A DNA stretch of 64,000 bases, from NCBI GenBank assembly GCA_019637955.1, contig JAHBUS010000003.1, positions 430,640 through 494,639 on the forward strand. Reading direction: 5' to 3'. The first letter of the stretch is position 1; every line of letters begins with the position of its first letter. Shown piece after piece: positions 24,995 to 32,788 of this stretch. The stretch is from Pseudobdellovibrionaceae bacterium (GTDB lineage Bacteria; Bdellovibrionota; Bdellovibrionia; Bdellovibrionales; Bdellovibrionaceae). The notes under the pieces were generated by a model. That model was not told where the DNA came from. It did no database searches and was given only the letters and a program-made list of their open reading frames with translations. The position numbers and the translations under genes are program-made.

Positions 24995-25199
24995 AGAAAT
25001 CTTATGCAAAGACCTGATCGCCCTCTGTTTTACCGCTGAGCCGTGGGAACCGGGCAAAAAGTCGCTTCACAGAAATTTTCACTTTTAAACTCGATTGGGG
25101 ACATCTCAAAAAAAAGATTCCCGCGAAAATTCATGCTTGAAATGACCCCCGGAGGCTGATGATCTTCGTGCCAGCAAAAACATTGTTCCAGGGGGGGAC

Positions 25200-26876
25200 A
25201 TGAACACAATGATGAAATCTGCCTTCGTCTTGATCTCGGCACTGACGCTTTCCGGTCAAGCCTACGCTGCTCGCTACATGGTTGTCTTTAAAGACAAGAA
25301 CGTGTTCCAGCAAACTCACGTGCAAATGATGGCGAAACAAATGCCGCTGGCATCGGTTCGCATTCAGAACGGCTCGAAATACTCGATGCCCTTCGCGCAA
25401 ACAAACGATGTGAACGTTGAAGACAGCTTCCAGCACCTCAACACCTTGGTGGTGGATGCGGCGGACGAACAAGCTCTCGCGGCTCTGCAAGCCAGCGGCG
25501 CGGTGGCTTTCGTTGAAAAAGAAGTGTTCCACCCGGCACCGAAACCCGTCCAAGGTTTCACACGCAGCCAAGCTTGGGACTACTCGCTCGCTTACGCGGT
25601 GGACGCAAAAGGCGGCGTGGGTGCAAAAACTCCCTGGGGCATCAACGCGGTGAAAGCGCCGGCGGTTTGGGCCACAGGCAATGAAGGCCAAGGGTCGCGT
25701 GTTCTCGTTCTCGATACTGGTATCGACAAAGAACATCCGGCTCTTAAAGCCAACTTCGAAAAAGCAAAAGACTTCTCGGGCAGCGGCGCCGGTCTTCCTT
25801 ACCCTGAGGCGGATGTTGTCGGTCACGGCACTCACTGCGCCGGCACCATCGCGGCGGCTTTCGACGCCGACGGTTTCGCGGGCGTGGCTCCTCAAGCCAA
25901 GCTCTTGGCCGGTAAAGTCTGCTCGGAACAAGGTTGCTCGAACGTGGCGGTCACCGCTGGCATCAACTGGGGCATCCAAGAAAAAGTCGACGTGATCAGC
26001 ATGTCGCTCGGTGGTCCCTTCGCGACCGCGGCTGAAAAGCGCGCGGCTGAAGCGGCAGAACTCGCCGGCATCACGATCGTGGCGGCGTCGGGTAACGACG
26101 GTCAGCCCCGCGTGAGCTACCCGGCCGCGTTCCCCACCGTTCTGGCGGTTGGTGCGATCAACGACAAAGTCCAAAAAACAGACTTCTCGAACTGGGGTCC
26201 TGAACTCGACATCGTCGCTCCTGGCGCGGGTGTTGTGTCTTCGGTTCCCGTGGGTTCGGGCCGCGAATCGCGTGTCTTGGCCGGCGCTCCTGGTAAAGAA
26301 GTTCTCGTGAAATCGACCAGCTTCCAAGGCGCTCCCGACATCGCTCAGCCGACGTCGAACGACCTGGTGTTCGCGGGTCTCGGTAAGCCCGAAGATTTCC
26401 AAACCGCCAACGTTCGCGGTAAATTCGCGCTCGTGTCTCGCGGTGAAATCGCCTTCGCTGATAAAGTCACCAACGCCATTGCGGCGGGTGCGGCGGGCGT
26501 CGTGATCTTCAACAACGCTCCTGGTTTGATCCAAGGCGCGATCACTCAAGACGGTTCGACCGTGGCGATCCCGGTTGTCATGATCGAGCAAGTCGTCGGT
26601 GAGCAGCTCAAAGGTGAAGTGACTCGCGGTCAAACAGCTCGCGCGGTCATTCAAACCATGAAAACGGACTACGCCGCGTTCGACGGAACTTCGATGGCAA
26701 CCCCCCACGTTTCGGGTGTGGTCGCTCTCATGAAGTCGGCAAAACGCACGGCGACTCCCTTGCAGATCCGCGACACCATCAAGGCGACCGCGACGGCCAT
26801 GACTCCCAACGATCAGAACCAGCACGGTGCCGGTTTGATCAATGCGGAAGCAGCTGTTGCCGCAATCGCCAAGTAA
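25200..26876 (+). CDS. Secreted subtilisin-like serine protease (S8) with PA insert
   Basis: A 558-residue protein: signal peptide 1-23, an I9-like inhibitory propeptide (about 25-110, RYMVVFKDKNVF...FVEKEVFHP), then the S8 catalytic domain. The triad is Asp172 (VLDTGIDKEHP), His209 (GHGTHCAGT) and Ser498 (GTSMATPHVSG). A protease-associated (PA) domain is inserted at about 355-460 (GKFALVSRGEIAFADKVTNA). The start follows a GGGGGGGAC ribosome site. It probably degrades proteins outside the cell or in prey (inference). A hairpin terminator follows the gene. Confidence 0.95.
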   Translation: MNTMMKSAFVLISALTLSGQAYAARYMVVFKDKNVFQQTHVQMMAKQMPLASVRIQNGSKYSMPFAQTNDVNVEDSFQHLNTLVVDAADEQALAALQASGAVAFVEKEVFHPAPKPVQGFTRSQAWDYSLAYAVDAKGGVGAKTPWGINAVKAPAVWATGNEGQGSRVLVLDTGIDKEHPALKANFEKAKDFSGSGAGLPYPEADVVGHGTHCAGTIAAAFDADGFAGVAPQAKLLAGKVCSEQGCSNVAVTAGINWGIQEKVDVISMSLGGPFATAAEKRAAEAAELAGITIVAASGNDGQPRVSYPAAFPTVLAVGAINDKVQKTDFSNWGPELDIVAPGAGVVSSVPVGSGRESRVLAGAPGKEVLVKSTSFQGAPDIAQPTSNDLVFAGLGKPEDFQTANVRGKFALVSRGEIAFADKVTNAIAAGAAGVVIFNNAPGLIQGAITQDGSTVAIPVVMIEQVVGEQLKGEVTRGQTARAVIQTMKTDYAAFDGTSMATPHVSGVVALMKSAKRTATPLQIRDTIKATATAMTPNDQNQHGAGLINAEAAVAAIAK

Positions 26877-26926
26877 TCGGCACGCCGGAAGGACAGTTGT
26901 CCTTTCGACCAAAATGATGCACATTG

Positions 26927-26966
26927 AGAAGGCTGCCTCGAAAGGGTGGCCTTCTTGCTTTTTGGG
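26927..26966 (+). terminator. Terminator between subtilase and argS
   Basis: AGAAGGC (26927-26933) pairs with GCCTTCT (26949-26955), followed by TGCTTTTT. The argS start is only 10 bases further on. Confidence 0.6.
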
Positions 26967-26976
26967 GAGCCTCACT

Positions 26977-28728
26977 GTGCGAAATCTCTTTGATCCCGTT
27001 CGAACTGCCATTGCCCGTGAACTGCACGCCACGTTGCCGGTCCCCGAGGACCAAAAGCCGTCGCTGCAAAGCCTGCACGATGCTTTGGTGGAGCCCCCGA
27101 ACCCCGAGATGGGCGATCTGGCCTTTGGCTGTTTTCAACTCGCCAAGGCTCTGAGAAAGGGTCCGCCCCAAATTTCGGGCGAAGTCGCCAAAGCCCTCGA
27201 ACCCAATGATCTGATCGAAAGCGCGGTGGCCGCGGGCCCTTACGTGAACTTCAAACTCAAAGCTTCGGGGCTGGGCCAACTCGCGATGGAACCGATCCTA
27301 AAAGGGTCTTTCTTTTCGCAAGCCCTGCTCGCCTCGCAGCCAAAAACGATGATCGAGTACTCGCAGCCCAACACGCATAAAGAGCTTCATGTGGGTCACA
27401 TGCGCAATGCCTGCTTGGGCGATGCGCTGATCCGCACGCTCCGCTACGCGGGCACCGAGGTGATCAGCTCGACCTTCCCCGGCGACGTGGGCACGCACGT
27501 CGCCAAGTGTCTGTGGTACATGAAGTACCACAACACCGAACCGGTTCCGGCGACCGGCAAAGGGGAGTGGCTCGGCCGCATGTACTCCAAAGGTCACCTC
27601 AAGCTCGATGACGAGCTCGGCACCGACAAAGAGGCCGGCAACCGCGAGCAGCTCACCGAGATCTTGCGCCAACTCGAAGCCAAGGGCGGGGAGTTCTACG
27701 ATTTGTGGAAAGAGACCCGCGAATGGTCGGTTCAGCTCATGCAGTCGGTTTACGGCTGGATGAACATCAAGTTCGATCAGTGGTACTGGGAGTCCGAAGT
27801 GGACTCGCCCAGCGTGCAGTACGCGCGCAAACTTCTCGATGAAGGCAAGCTCGTGCGTTCCGAAGGTGCCGTGGGCATGGATCTTTCGGATGCGAACTTG
27901 GGCTTTTGCTTGCTGCTCAAGTCCGATGGCAATGGGTTGTACGCGACCAAGGACATCGAGCTCGCGCGCCGCAAGTTTCAAGACTACAAAATTCAAAAAA
28001 GCATTTACGTCGTCGATCAGCGCCAGGCTTTGCACTTTCAGCAGGTTTTCAAAACGCTCGAGCGTTTGGGCTTTGAGCAGGCGAAAGACTGCTTCCATCT
28101 GCAATACAACTTTGTCGAGCTTCCTGACGGCGCGATGAGCTCGCGCAAAGGCAACATCGTGCCGATCATGGCGTTGATCGAAAACATGCAGAAGATGGTC
28201 AAAGACAACTACCTCGCCCGGTACAAAGGCGAGTGGTCGGACCAAGAGATCGATCTCGTGGCCTCGCAAGTCGCGCAGGGCGCGATCAAATACGGCATGG
28301 TCAAAATCGACAACAACAAGAAGATCGTTTTCGATATGGCCGAGTGGCTTAAGCTCGAAGGCGACTCGGGTCCTTTTGTTCAGTACTCGACCGCGCGCAT
28401 TTCAAGCTTGGTCAAAAAATTGGGACCGATCAACGACAAGATCGATTGGTCTTTGCTGGTGCATCCGACCGAGCGCGTGCTGATGTCCCACTTGATCAAT
28501 TTCAATAGCGTCGTCGCGCAGGCCGCCGAGAACTATCGGCCCTCGGTGCTCTGCACGTACCTGCTCGAGACCGCCAAAAAGTTCAATCACTTCTACCACG
28601 AGTGTTCGATCGGGCAGGCCGAGACGCCGGAGCTCAAAAACGCGCGCCTGGCTTTGTCGGCCGCGACCCGCGAAGTGCTCAAGAACGGTTTGGGCCTCAT
28701 CGGCATTCCCGCTCCCGAGCGCATGTGA
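26977..28728 (+). CDS. argS: Arginyl-tRNA synthetase
   Basis: GTG 26977 with GGGGAG 7 bases before it gives a 583-residue protein. An N-terminal ArgS domain (to about 120) is followed by the class I core, with the HIGH variant in THKELHVGHMRNACLGDALI and the KMSKS-equivalent in MSSRKGN, and then a DALR anticodon-binding domain (PFVQYSTARISSLVKKLG; ends GLIGIPAPERM). It charges tRNA-Arg in the cytoplasm. The true start is not the upstream in-frame ATG within the subtilase gene, since no homology is expected there. Confidence 0.96.
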   Translation: MRNLFDPVRTAIARELHATLPVPEDQKPSLQSLHDALVEPPNPEMGDLAFGCFQLAKALRKGPPQISGEVAKALEPNDLIESAVAAGPYVNFKLKASGLGQLAMEPILKGSFFSQALLASQPKTMIEYSQPNTHKELHVGHMRNACLGDALIRTLRYAGTEVISSTFPGDVGTHVAKCLWYMKYHNTEPVPATGKGEWLGRMYSKGHLKLDDELGTDKEAGNREQLTEILRQLEAKGGEFYDLWKETREWSVQLMQSVYGWMNIKFDQWYWESEVDSPSVQYARKLLDEGKLVRSEGAVGMDLSDANLGFCLLLKSDGNGLYATKDIELARRKFQDYKIQKSIYVVDQRQALHFQQVFKTLERLGFEQAKDCFHLQYNFVELPDGAMSSRKGNIVPIMALIENMQKMVKDNYLARYKGEWSDQEIDLVASQVAQGAIKYGMVKIDNNKKIVFDMAEWLKLEGDSGPFVQYSTARISSLVKKLGPINDKIDWSLLVHPTERVLMSHLINFNSVVAQAAENYRPSVLCTYLLETAKKFNHFYHECSIGQAETPELKNARLALSAATREVLKNGLGLIGIPAPERM

Positions 28729-28736
28729 TTTGACGA

Positions 28737-28765
28737 GGGGCTAGATCTTAGCCCCTTCGGTTTTC
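28737..28765. terminator. Shared hairpin between argS and the POT transporter gene
   Basis: GGGGCTA-GATCT-TAGCCCC (28737-28755) covers the POT stop codon, at the junction of two convergent genes; TTCGGTTTTC follows. Confidence 0.5.
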
Positions 28766-30138
28766 ATCATCTCTTGCAAAGGCTTGCGGGCGGCGATGAA
28801 GATCAGCCCCGCGCCGATTCCCATGGCCATCATCAGCGTGAAGAACGCTTCTTTCGACATGAGTTCGTAGTAACCGCCCAGATATCCCGACAAGTAATTG
28901 CCAAAGAACGACGACATCAACCAGACACCCATCATCATCGAGACGATGCGCATGGGGGCCACTTTCGTCACGAGCGACAAACCGATGGGCGAAAGATAAA
29001 GTTCGCCAATGGTCAAAATCCACGTCGTGAGCGCGAGCCAGAGGATGGATTGTTTCGCGCCGTCCGTCATGCCTTTCGCCGAGAAAATCATGACGACGAA
29101 CGCCAGGCCGAGCAAGATGCAGCCGATCCCCATTTTGGTGGTGCTTGAGGGCTCCCGGCCTTTGGCATTTTGCCGTGCCCAGAAGCGGTCGAGCAAAGGC
29201 GCGAAGAGAAAGATAAAGAACGGGTTGAAGGACTGATACCAACTTGAGGGCATCTCCCAACCGAAGAAGTTCCAGTCGGTATGATCGTCCGCCCAGAGCT
29301 GCAAAGTGTTGCCTTGCTGTTCGTAGACGGCCCAGAACACCACATTGAGCGCGCATAGAAAAACCAGGGCCCAAATCTTTTTCCACTCGGTGGAGGTGAA
29401 GGGCGTGTGTTCCTGGTGACGGTCATGCACTTTGTGAAAGTCGTCGTCAGGCAGAAGATGACGGCCAAAGTGATAGATGAAAAGACCGATGATCATGCCG
29501 ACGCCGGCCGCGCCGAAACCGTAATGCCATCCCACTTTTTGCCCCAAGGTGCCGCAGATGAAAGGCGCCAGAAACGCACCCAGGTTGACGCCCATGTAAA
29601 AGAGCGTGTAGGCGCTGTCGCGGCGGGCATCGCCGGGAGCGTACAAAGAGCCCACTTGAGTCGAAATGTTCGGTTTGAAGCAGCCGTTCCCTAAAATCAA
29701 AAAGAGCAGGGCCACGAAAAAAAGATGTTCGCTGGCCATCAAGAAATGGCCGATCGCCATGAGCACGCCGCCGATGTAAACGGTCTTGCGCTGTCCGAAA
29801 ACGCGATCGGCGAGAATACCGCCGAAGAAAGGTGTCAGGTAAACAAAGCCCGTGTAGAAGCCGTAGAGCTGCGACGAGAAGATTTGCACCGTCATCTCGC
29901 CGCTAAAGCCCGTGAGATTGGCGAAAGCCTGAACCCCGGCCTTGAGCGTGCGATATCCTAAGATGTCCTGTCCCTTTTCGGCGTTCAAGATCAAATGGTC
30001 GGTCATGTACAGAATGAGCAGGGCGCGCATCCCGTAATAAGAGAAGCGCTCCCACATTTCGGTCAGAAAAAGAATAAAAAGGCCGCGAGGATGTCCCAAC
30101 CAATCTCGAGGTGCGGGACTGACGGTTGCCGTGTTCAC
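28741..30138 (-). CDS. POT/PTR2-family proton-dependent peptide transporter
   Basis: GTG 30138 after AGGGGGA gives 465 residues with about 12-14 transmembrane segments. The proton-coupling ExxER motif is present (LTEMWERFSYYGMRALL), as is GGILADRVFGQRKTV. Downstream are SPIGLSLVTKVAPMRIVSMMMG and the final helices. It imports di- and tripeptides across the inner membrane, which would suit a protein-digesting lifestyle. An unusual leader of over 50 bases upstream contains a hairpin with a T-tract on the same strand, suggesting attenuation. Confidence 0.94.
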   Translation of the reverse strand: MNTATVSPAPRDWLGHPRGLFILFLTEMWERFSYYGMRALLILYMTDHLILNAEKGQDILGYRTLKAGVQAFANLTGFSGEMTVQIFSSQLYGFYTGFVYLTPFFGGILADRVFGQRKTVYIGGVLMAIGHFLMASEHLFFVALLFLILGNGCFKPNISTQVGSLYAPGDARRDSAYTLFYMGVNLGAFLAPFICGTLGQKVGWHYGFGAAGVGMIIGLFIYHFGRHLLPDDDFHKVHDRHQEHTPFTSTEWKKIWALVFLCALNVVFWAVYEQQGNTLQLWADDHTDWNFFGWEMPSSWYQSFNPFFIFLFAPLLDRFWARQNAKGREPSSTTKMGIGCILLGLAFVVMIFSAKGMTDGAKQSILWLALTTWILTIGELYLSPIGLSLVTKVAPMRIVSMMMGVWLMSSFFGNYLSGYLGGYYELMSKEAFFTLMMAMGIGAGLIFIAARKPLQEMMKTEGAKI

Positions 30139-30193
30139 GAAATTCCCCCTAAGAATCAGGGGATCATGCGAAAGATCGCGGGGGTTGTCGACG

Positions 30194-30239
30194 AAAAAAA
30201 AGCGCCTCGCTGGGTCCATCCAAAAACCCAACAAGGCGC
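30194..30239 (-). terminator. Terminator or attenuator upstream of the POT transporter gene
   Basis: On the minus strand GCGCCTTGTTGGGT (30239-30226) pairs with ACCCAGCGAGGCGC (30215-30202; two mismatches), followed by a run of eight T. It lies 56 bases before the POT start codon on the same strand, so it either ends an upstream transcript or attenuates the transporter. Confidence 0.55.
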
Positions 30240-30573
30240 GAAATCTCACGAGGAGATCCGAATCAAAGCGACCGGGAGAATCTCTTTGATCCGTAGAATC
30301 TTGAATCCTTCAAAAATGTCGCGAAGAGGGCTCCGAGCGTGACCGGGAGAAATCCCGCTCGTTGCCTCCTTCGCTTCGTCATCCTTAAACCAATCCGTGG
30401 TGGTCGTCCTGACCAGGCCCCGTCCTGGGGTTTCCGCGGATGCCGTCGTCGTGACGGACACGAGAACCCCTATCGCAAGTTTTCGGCCCGGCACTTGGGC
30501 CCGCGGGGCCCGCGCCATTTCGATCTGGAGATTTTCGGGCCGACCTCGCCTTGAACGCGGGCTCCCTTTTTGT

Positions 30574-30603
30574 GGGGATTTTCACCAAAGTGAAAAGTGC
30601 CCC
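30574..30603. repeat. Inverted repeat TTTTCAC-CAAA-GTGAAAA with outer GGGG/CCCC arms
   Basis: The inner stem is a perfect 7+7 repeat at 30579-30596; outer arms GGGG (30574-30577) and CCCC (30600-30603) extend it. It lies 113 bases before the start of the secreted protein at 30717. It could be an operator or a leader hairpin. Confidence 0.5.
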
Positions 30604-30716
30604 TGACACGCCTTCGTCAAAAAGTTCGACGCCGGCTTGTCGTGAGGGGGCGTTGAAAGCCCGTTCGCGCTGGTCCCGTTCTTTCATTAGTTCGGAGCGC
30701 TGACAGGAGAGAACGT

Positions 30717-31223
30717 ATGATGAAGCATATCTTTTTAGCTTTGGTGGCCTTTTTGGTGGCGGGTCTGGCGGAAGCCCGTACGGGTGCGACGGACATCACC
30801 GAAGGCGAAATGAACGTTCAGCTCCAGTGGGGCGGATCTTCGAAGACCATCGCCGCTCTCAATAGCTTCACGGTGCACGCGGGCCGTCTGGACCGCCTGG
30901 CTCTCGAGATGGTCGCCGCTCCGGCCGAGCTCGATCGCTGCGGCGACATGGTTGTTCTGACCACGGTGCGCCCGGAGGTCTTGCCCGAGATCCTGCGCCA
31001 ATTGGATCAACACCGTCAGCTGGAAGCCGATCAAACCCGCGTTCTGAAATCGTACCGGACATGGCACTTGATCAAGATTCCCGGCTTCGATCTGATGAGC
31101 CTCGAAGACCGAGCGTCGGCTCTGCGATCGATCGTCGACAACAACTCGGGCGTCCAGGCGCACCAGTGCTTCAACAGCAAAGAGACCAACCGCACATCTT
31201 CAGGCAACAAGGGCGGAAAGTAA
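30717..31223 (+). CDS. Secreted protein of unknown function
   Basis: A 168-residue protein with a signal peptide (IFLALVAFLVAGLAEA). The core is alpha/beta mixed (LRQLDQHRQLEADQTRVLK) with two Cys (LDRCGDM, AHQCFNS). ATG 30717 follows GGAGAGAACGT. It converges on a TIGR02147-type gene, abutting it. No family is recognised. The inverted repeat upstream may control it. Confidence 0.83.
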   Translation: MMKHIFLALVAFLVAGLAEARTGATDITEGEMNVQLQWGGSSKTIAALNSFTVHAGRLDRLALEMVAAPAELDRCGDMVVLTTVRPEVLPEILRQLDQHRQLEADQTRVLKSYRTWHLIKIPGFDLMSLEDRASALRSIVDNNSGVQAHQCFNSKETNRTSSGNKGGK

Positions 31224-32075
31224 TCATTCCTTTTCGGACATGAAAACCGAGAACACCAGGTGGGCGACGCGCTCACCGGTCGCCGGGAGCGACTTGTCCA
31301 GCTCTTGTAAGAGCTGGTTTTGCAAGTGCAGCTGTAGCTTTTCGTAGGTGTCTTCTTGGACCAAGAAGGCCGAATAATAAAACAGATCTTTTTGATTTTT
31401 GGCGATGTCTTGGGCTTTGCGGCCCAAGAGTTCGAGCGCCTTTTGAAACGTCACCTGAAAGTGGCCGTTGAATTCGGCGCCGAAGTTGTCGAAATTTTCT
31501 TGGCTCGAGTGAATCTTGCCTTCGGCCTCGTAAATCAACTGCAGTTTGGCGAAAAGCTGAAGCCCCCGCTCGACGACCGCGGCCGAAAACCCGGTCCGTT
31601 CCATGATCTCGGCCCGGGTGAGCCCGCGGTCAGGCTCGAGCGCGGCGAAGAGCACATGGGCGTCCAGAGACCCCATCACGTGCTCGATATTCTTCGCATC
31701 GCGGGATTTTTTAGGGCCATGGCGCTCCTTGAGCCGCGAGCGCAACGAGCGAAGAGCGGGCGGCAGTTTTGATCCGCTCAAATGTTCGGGCGCGAGCTCG
31801 GCGCGCTCTTGAAACACCAGGTACTCAAAAAACTGCTCAAGGCCCTCGGGCACCTTGAGGGCTTTTTTTAAAGCGGGCAGGGTCTTGGCCGAAAGTTCTT
31901 TTTTTCCCTTCAGCACGTCGCTCAGAAAACCCGCCGACGAGAGCCCGGCGCGTTTGGAGAGGCTCGACATCGTTTCGCCGGACGCCTTGGATAAAATCAG
32001 GTATTCCGAGAGAAAAGACCGGTAGTCCTTCATTTCGATCAGACGTTCAAAGAGAGCTGTCATCGGAGCGGCCAT
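31224..32075 (-). CDS. TIGR02147-family putative regulator
   Basis: A 283-residue protein. The N-terminus (LFERLIEMKDYRSFLSEYLILSK) and the HTH (SSLSKRAGLSSAGFLSDVLKGKKELS) match the TIGR02147 pattern, with its YR.FL..Y opening. The LEQFFEYLVFQERA segment and the C-terminal helical half (RGLQLFAKLQLIYEAEGKIH) also fit. This family occurs in large paralogous sets in Fibrobacter and Bdellovibrio, which supports the taxonomic guess. It probably senses a small effector or peptide and regulates a nearby gene (inference). Confidence 0.87.
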   Translation of the reverse strand: MAAPMTALFERLIEMKDYRSFLSEYLILSKASGETMSSLSKRAGLSSAGFLSDVLKGKKELSAKTLPALKKALKVPEGLEQFFEYLVFQERAELAPEHLSGSKLPPALRSLRSRLKERHGPKKSRDAKNIEHVMGSLDAHVLFAALEPDRGLTRAEIMERTGFSAAVVERGLQLFAKLQLIYEAEGKIHSSQENFDNFGAEFNGHFQVTFQKALELLGRKAQDIAKNQKDLFYYSAFLVQEDTYEKLQLHLQNQLLQELDKSLPATGERVAHLVFSVFMSEKE

Positions 32076-32137
32076 GGTGCGATTGCAGCATAGAACGCGG
32101 CGTTTGCAAAGTTTGAAAAGGCCGCTCCGGTTGGCGA

Positions 32138-32533
32138 TCAGGGTTTGAATTCGGTGTGACCGACTTTGCGCATTTCCATCAGGCGCGCCAGGATCGTCTG
32201 GGCGTCTTGATTGCGATTTTCACGCAAAGCCACCGTCAGTTCTTTCGCCAAGTTGGCCGCGTCCTGCATCAGCTGCTCGTAACGCTTCAAGGCTTCGCCT
32301 TGCTCGGCGGCGGGAAGCTCGGTCACGGTCACGGGGGGCTGAGCCTTTCCGGCCAGAAACGCCTGGGCGATCTTTTCGGCGCTGGCCGAAGATTCAACGT
32401 TGCGGGCGGCATTTCCCACATTTTGCGAGATCGCGCGCAGCTCAAGCGCGATGGTTTTCATGTTGTCGGCGAGCGTGGCGGCGTTGAGGGCCAGGGCGGC
32501 GAAGAGAGTCGTTAAAAAGAGGGTCGTTTTCAT
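32138..32533 (-). CDS. Cytochrome b562-like periplasmic protein
   Basis: A 131-residue protein with a signal peptide (LTTLFAALALNA). The mature part is a helical bundle of cytochrome b562 length. LADNMKTI near its start could supply the Met haem ligand, and MRKVGHTEF near its end the His ligand, as in the b562 fold. There is no CXXCH motif. If haem is bound it would carry electrons in the periplasm; it could also be a haem-free relative (CpxP/Spy-like proteins have a similar shape but different motifs). Confidence 0.68.
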   Translation of the reverse strand: MKTTLFLTTLFAALALNAATLADNMKTIALELRAISQNVGNAARNVESSASAEKIAQAFLAGKAQPPVTVTELPAAEQGEALKRYEQLMQDAANLAKELTVALRENRNQDAQTILARLMEMRKVGHTEFKP

Positions 32534-32718
32534 GTCGGGGTCCTTTCGTTTCTGTTGTTTTTAAGCCAGCCTTCGTCCTGAAGTCCAATTGACCGGGTCA
32601 ATGGCCAGCATAGATCCCGGCCACCGTACCGAGGTGCCAGGGGGTTGACGACGAAGCTCGGCTGTCTGAAATGGTATGATTCGGCCGGAAACCCTAAAGA
32701 ATTTTCCAAATGACATAG

Positions 32719-32742
32719 AGCCCGGAATGTTCGGGCTTTTTA
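32719..32742 (+). terminator. Hairpin with U-tract in the leader of the RNA helicase gene
   Basis: AGCCCG-GAATGTT-CGGGCT followed by TTTT. No rightward gene ends here, so it probably sits in the 5' leader of the helicase at 32789 and may attenuate it. A TATGAT box lies near 32676, about 45 bases upstream of the hairpin. Confidence 0.5.
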
Positions 32743-32788
32743 GGGGCAAGCGGTGGTATGACTCTCGGACCTATCCTTTAGAAGAAAT

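Larger units (their letters stand above)
30139..30716. other. Long intergenic region with two RNA-hairpin elements
   Basis: 578 bases. Near 30194-30239 is a terminator-like hairpin reading left. At 30574-30603 is a long inverted repeat before the gene at 30717. A 90-residue minus-strand frame (30246-30518) ends just before the left hairpin, but its composition (TTTTDWFKDDEAK, then VALIRISS) gives no family and no clear ribosome site; I do not call it a gene. Confidence 0.5.

Noticed and set aside
24995..25195. Leader of the subtilase gene resembling part of a GEMM (c-di-GMP) riboswitch: ATGCAAAGACC and GAGCCGTGGGAACC
   Set aside because: The GGCAAACC-type half and the flanking pairing stems of the GEMM consensus are missing. 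A covariance-model search would decide.
25131..27032. 633-codon open frame on the minus strand across the subtilase gene
   Set aside because: It is antisense to a protease with an intact signal peptide and catalytic triad. The frame stays open because of the codon bias of the real gene, and the translated text (Arg/His-rich) resembles no family.
30246..30518. 90-codon minus-strand ORF ending next to a terminator-like hairpin
   Set aside because: No ribosome site or recognisable domain was found, and the hairpin can belong to the POT leader; kept as intergenic.
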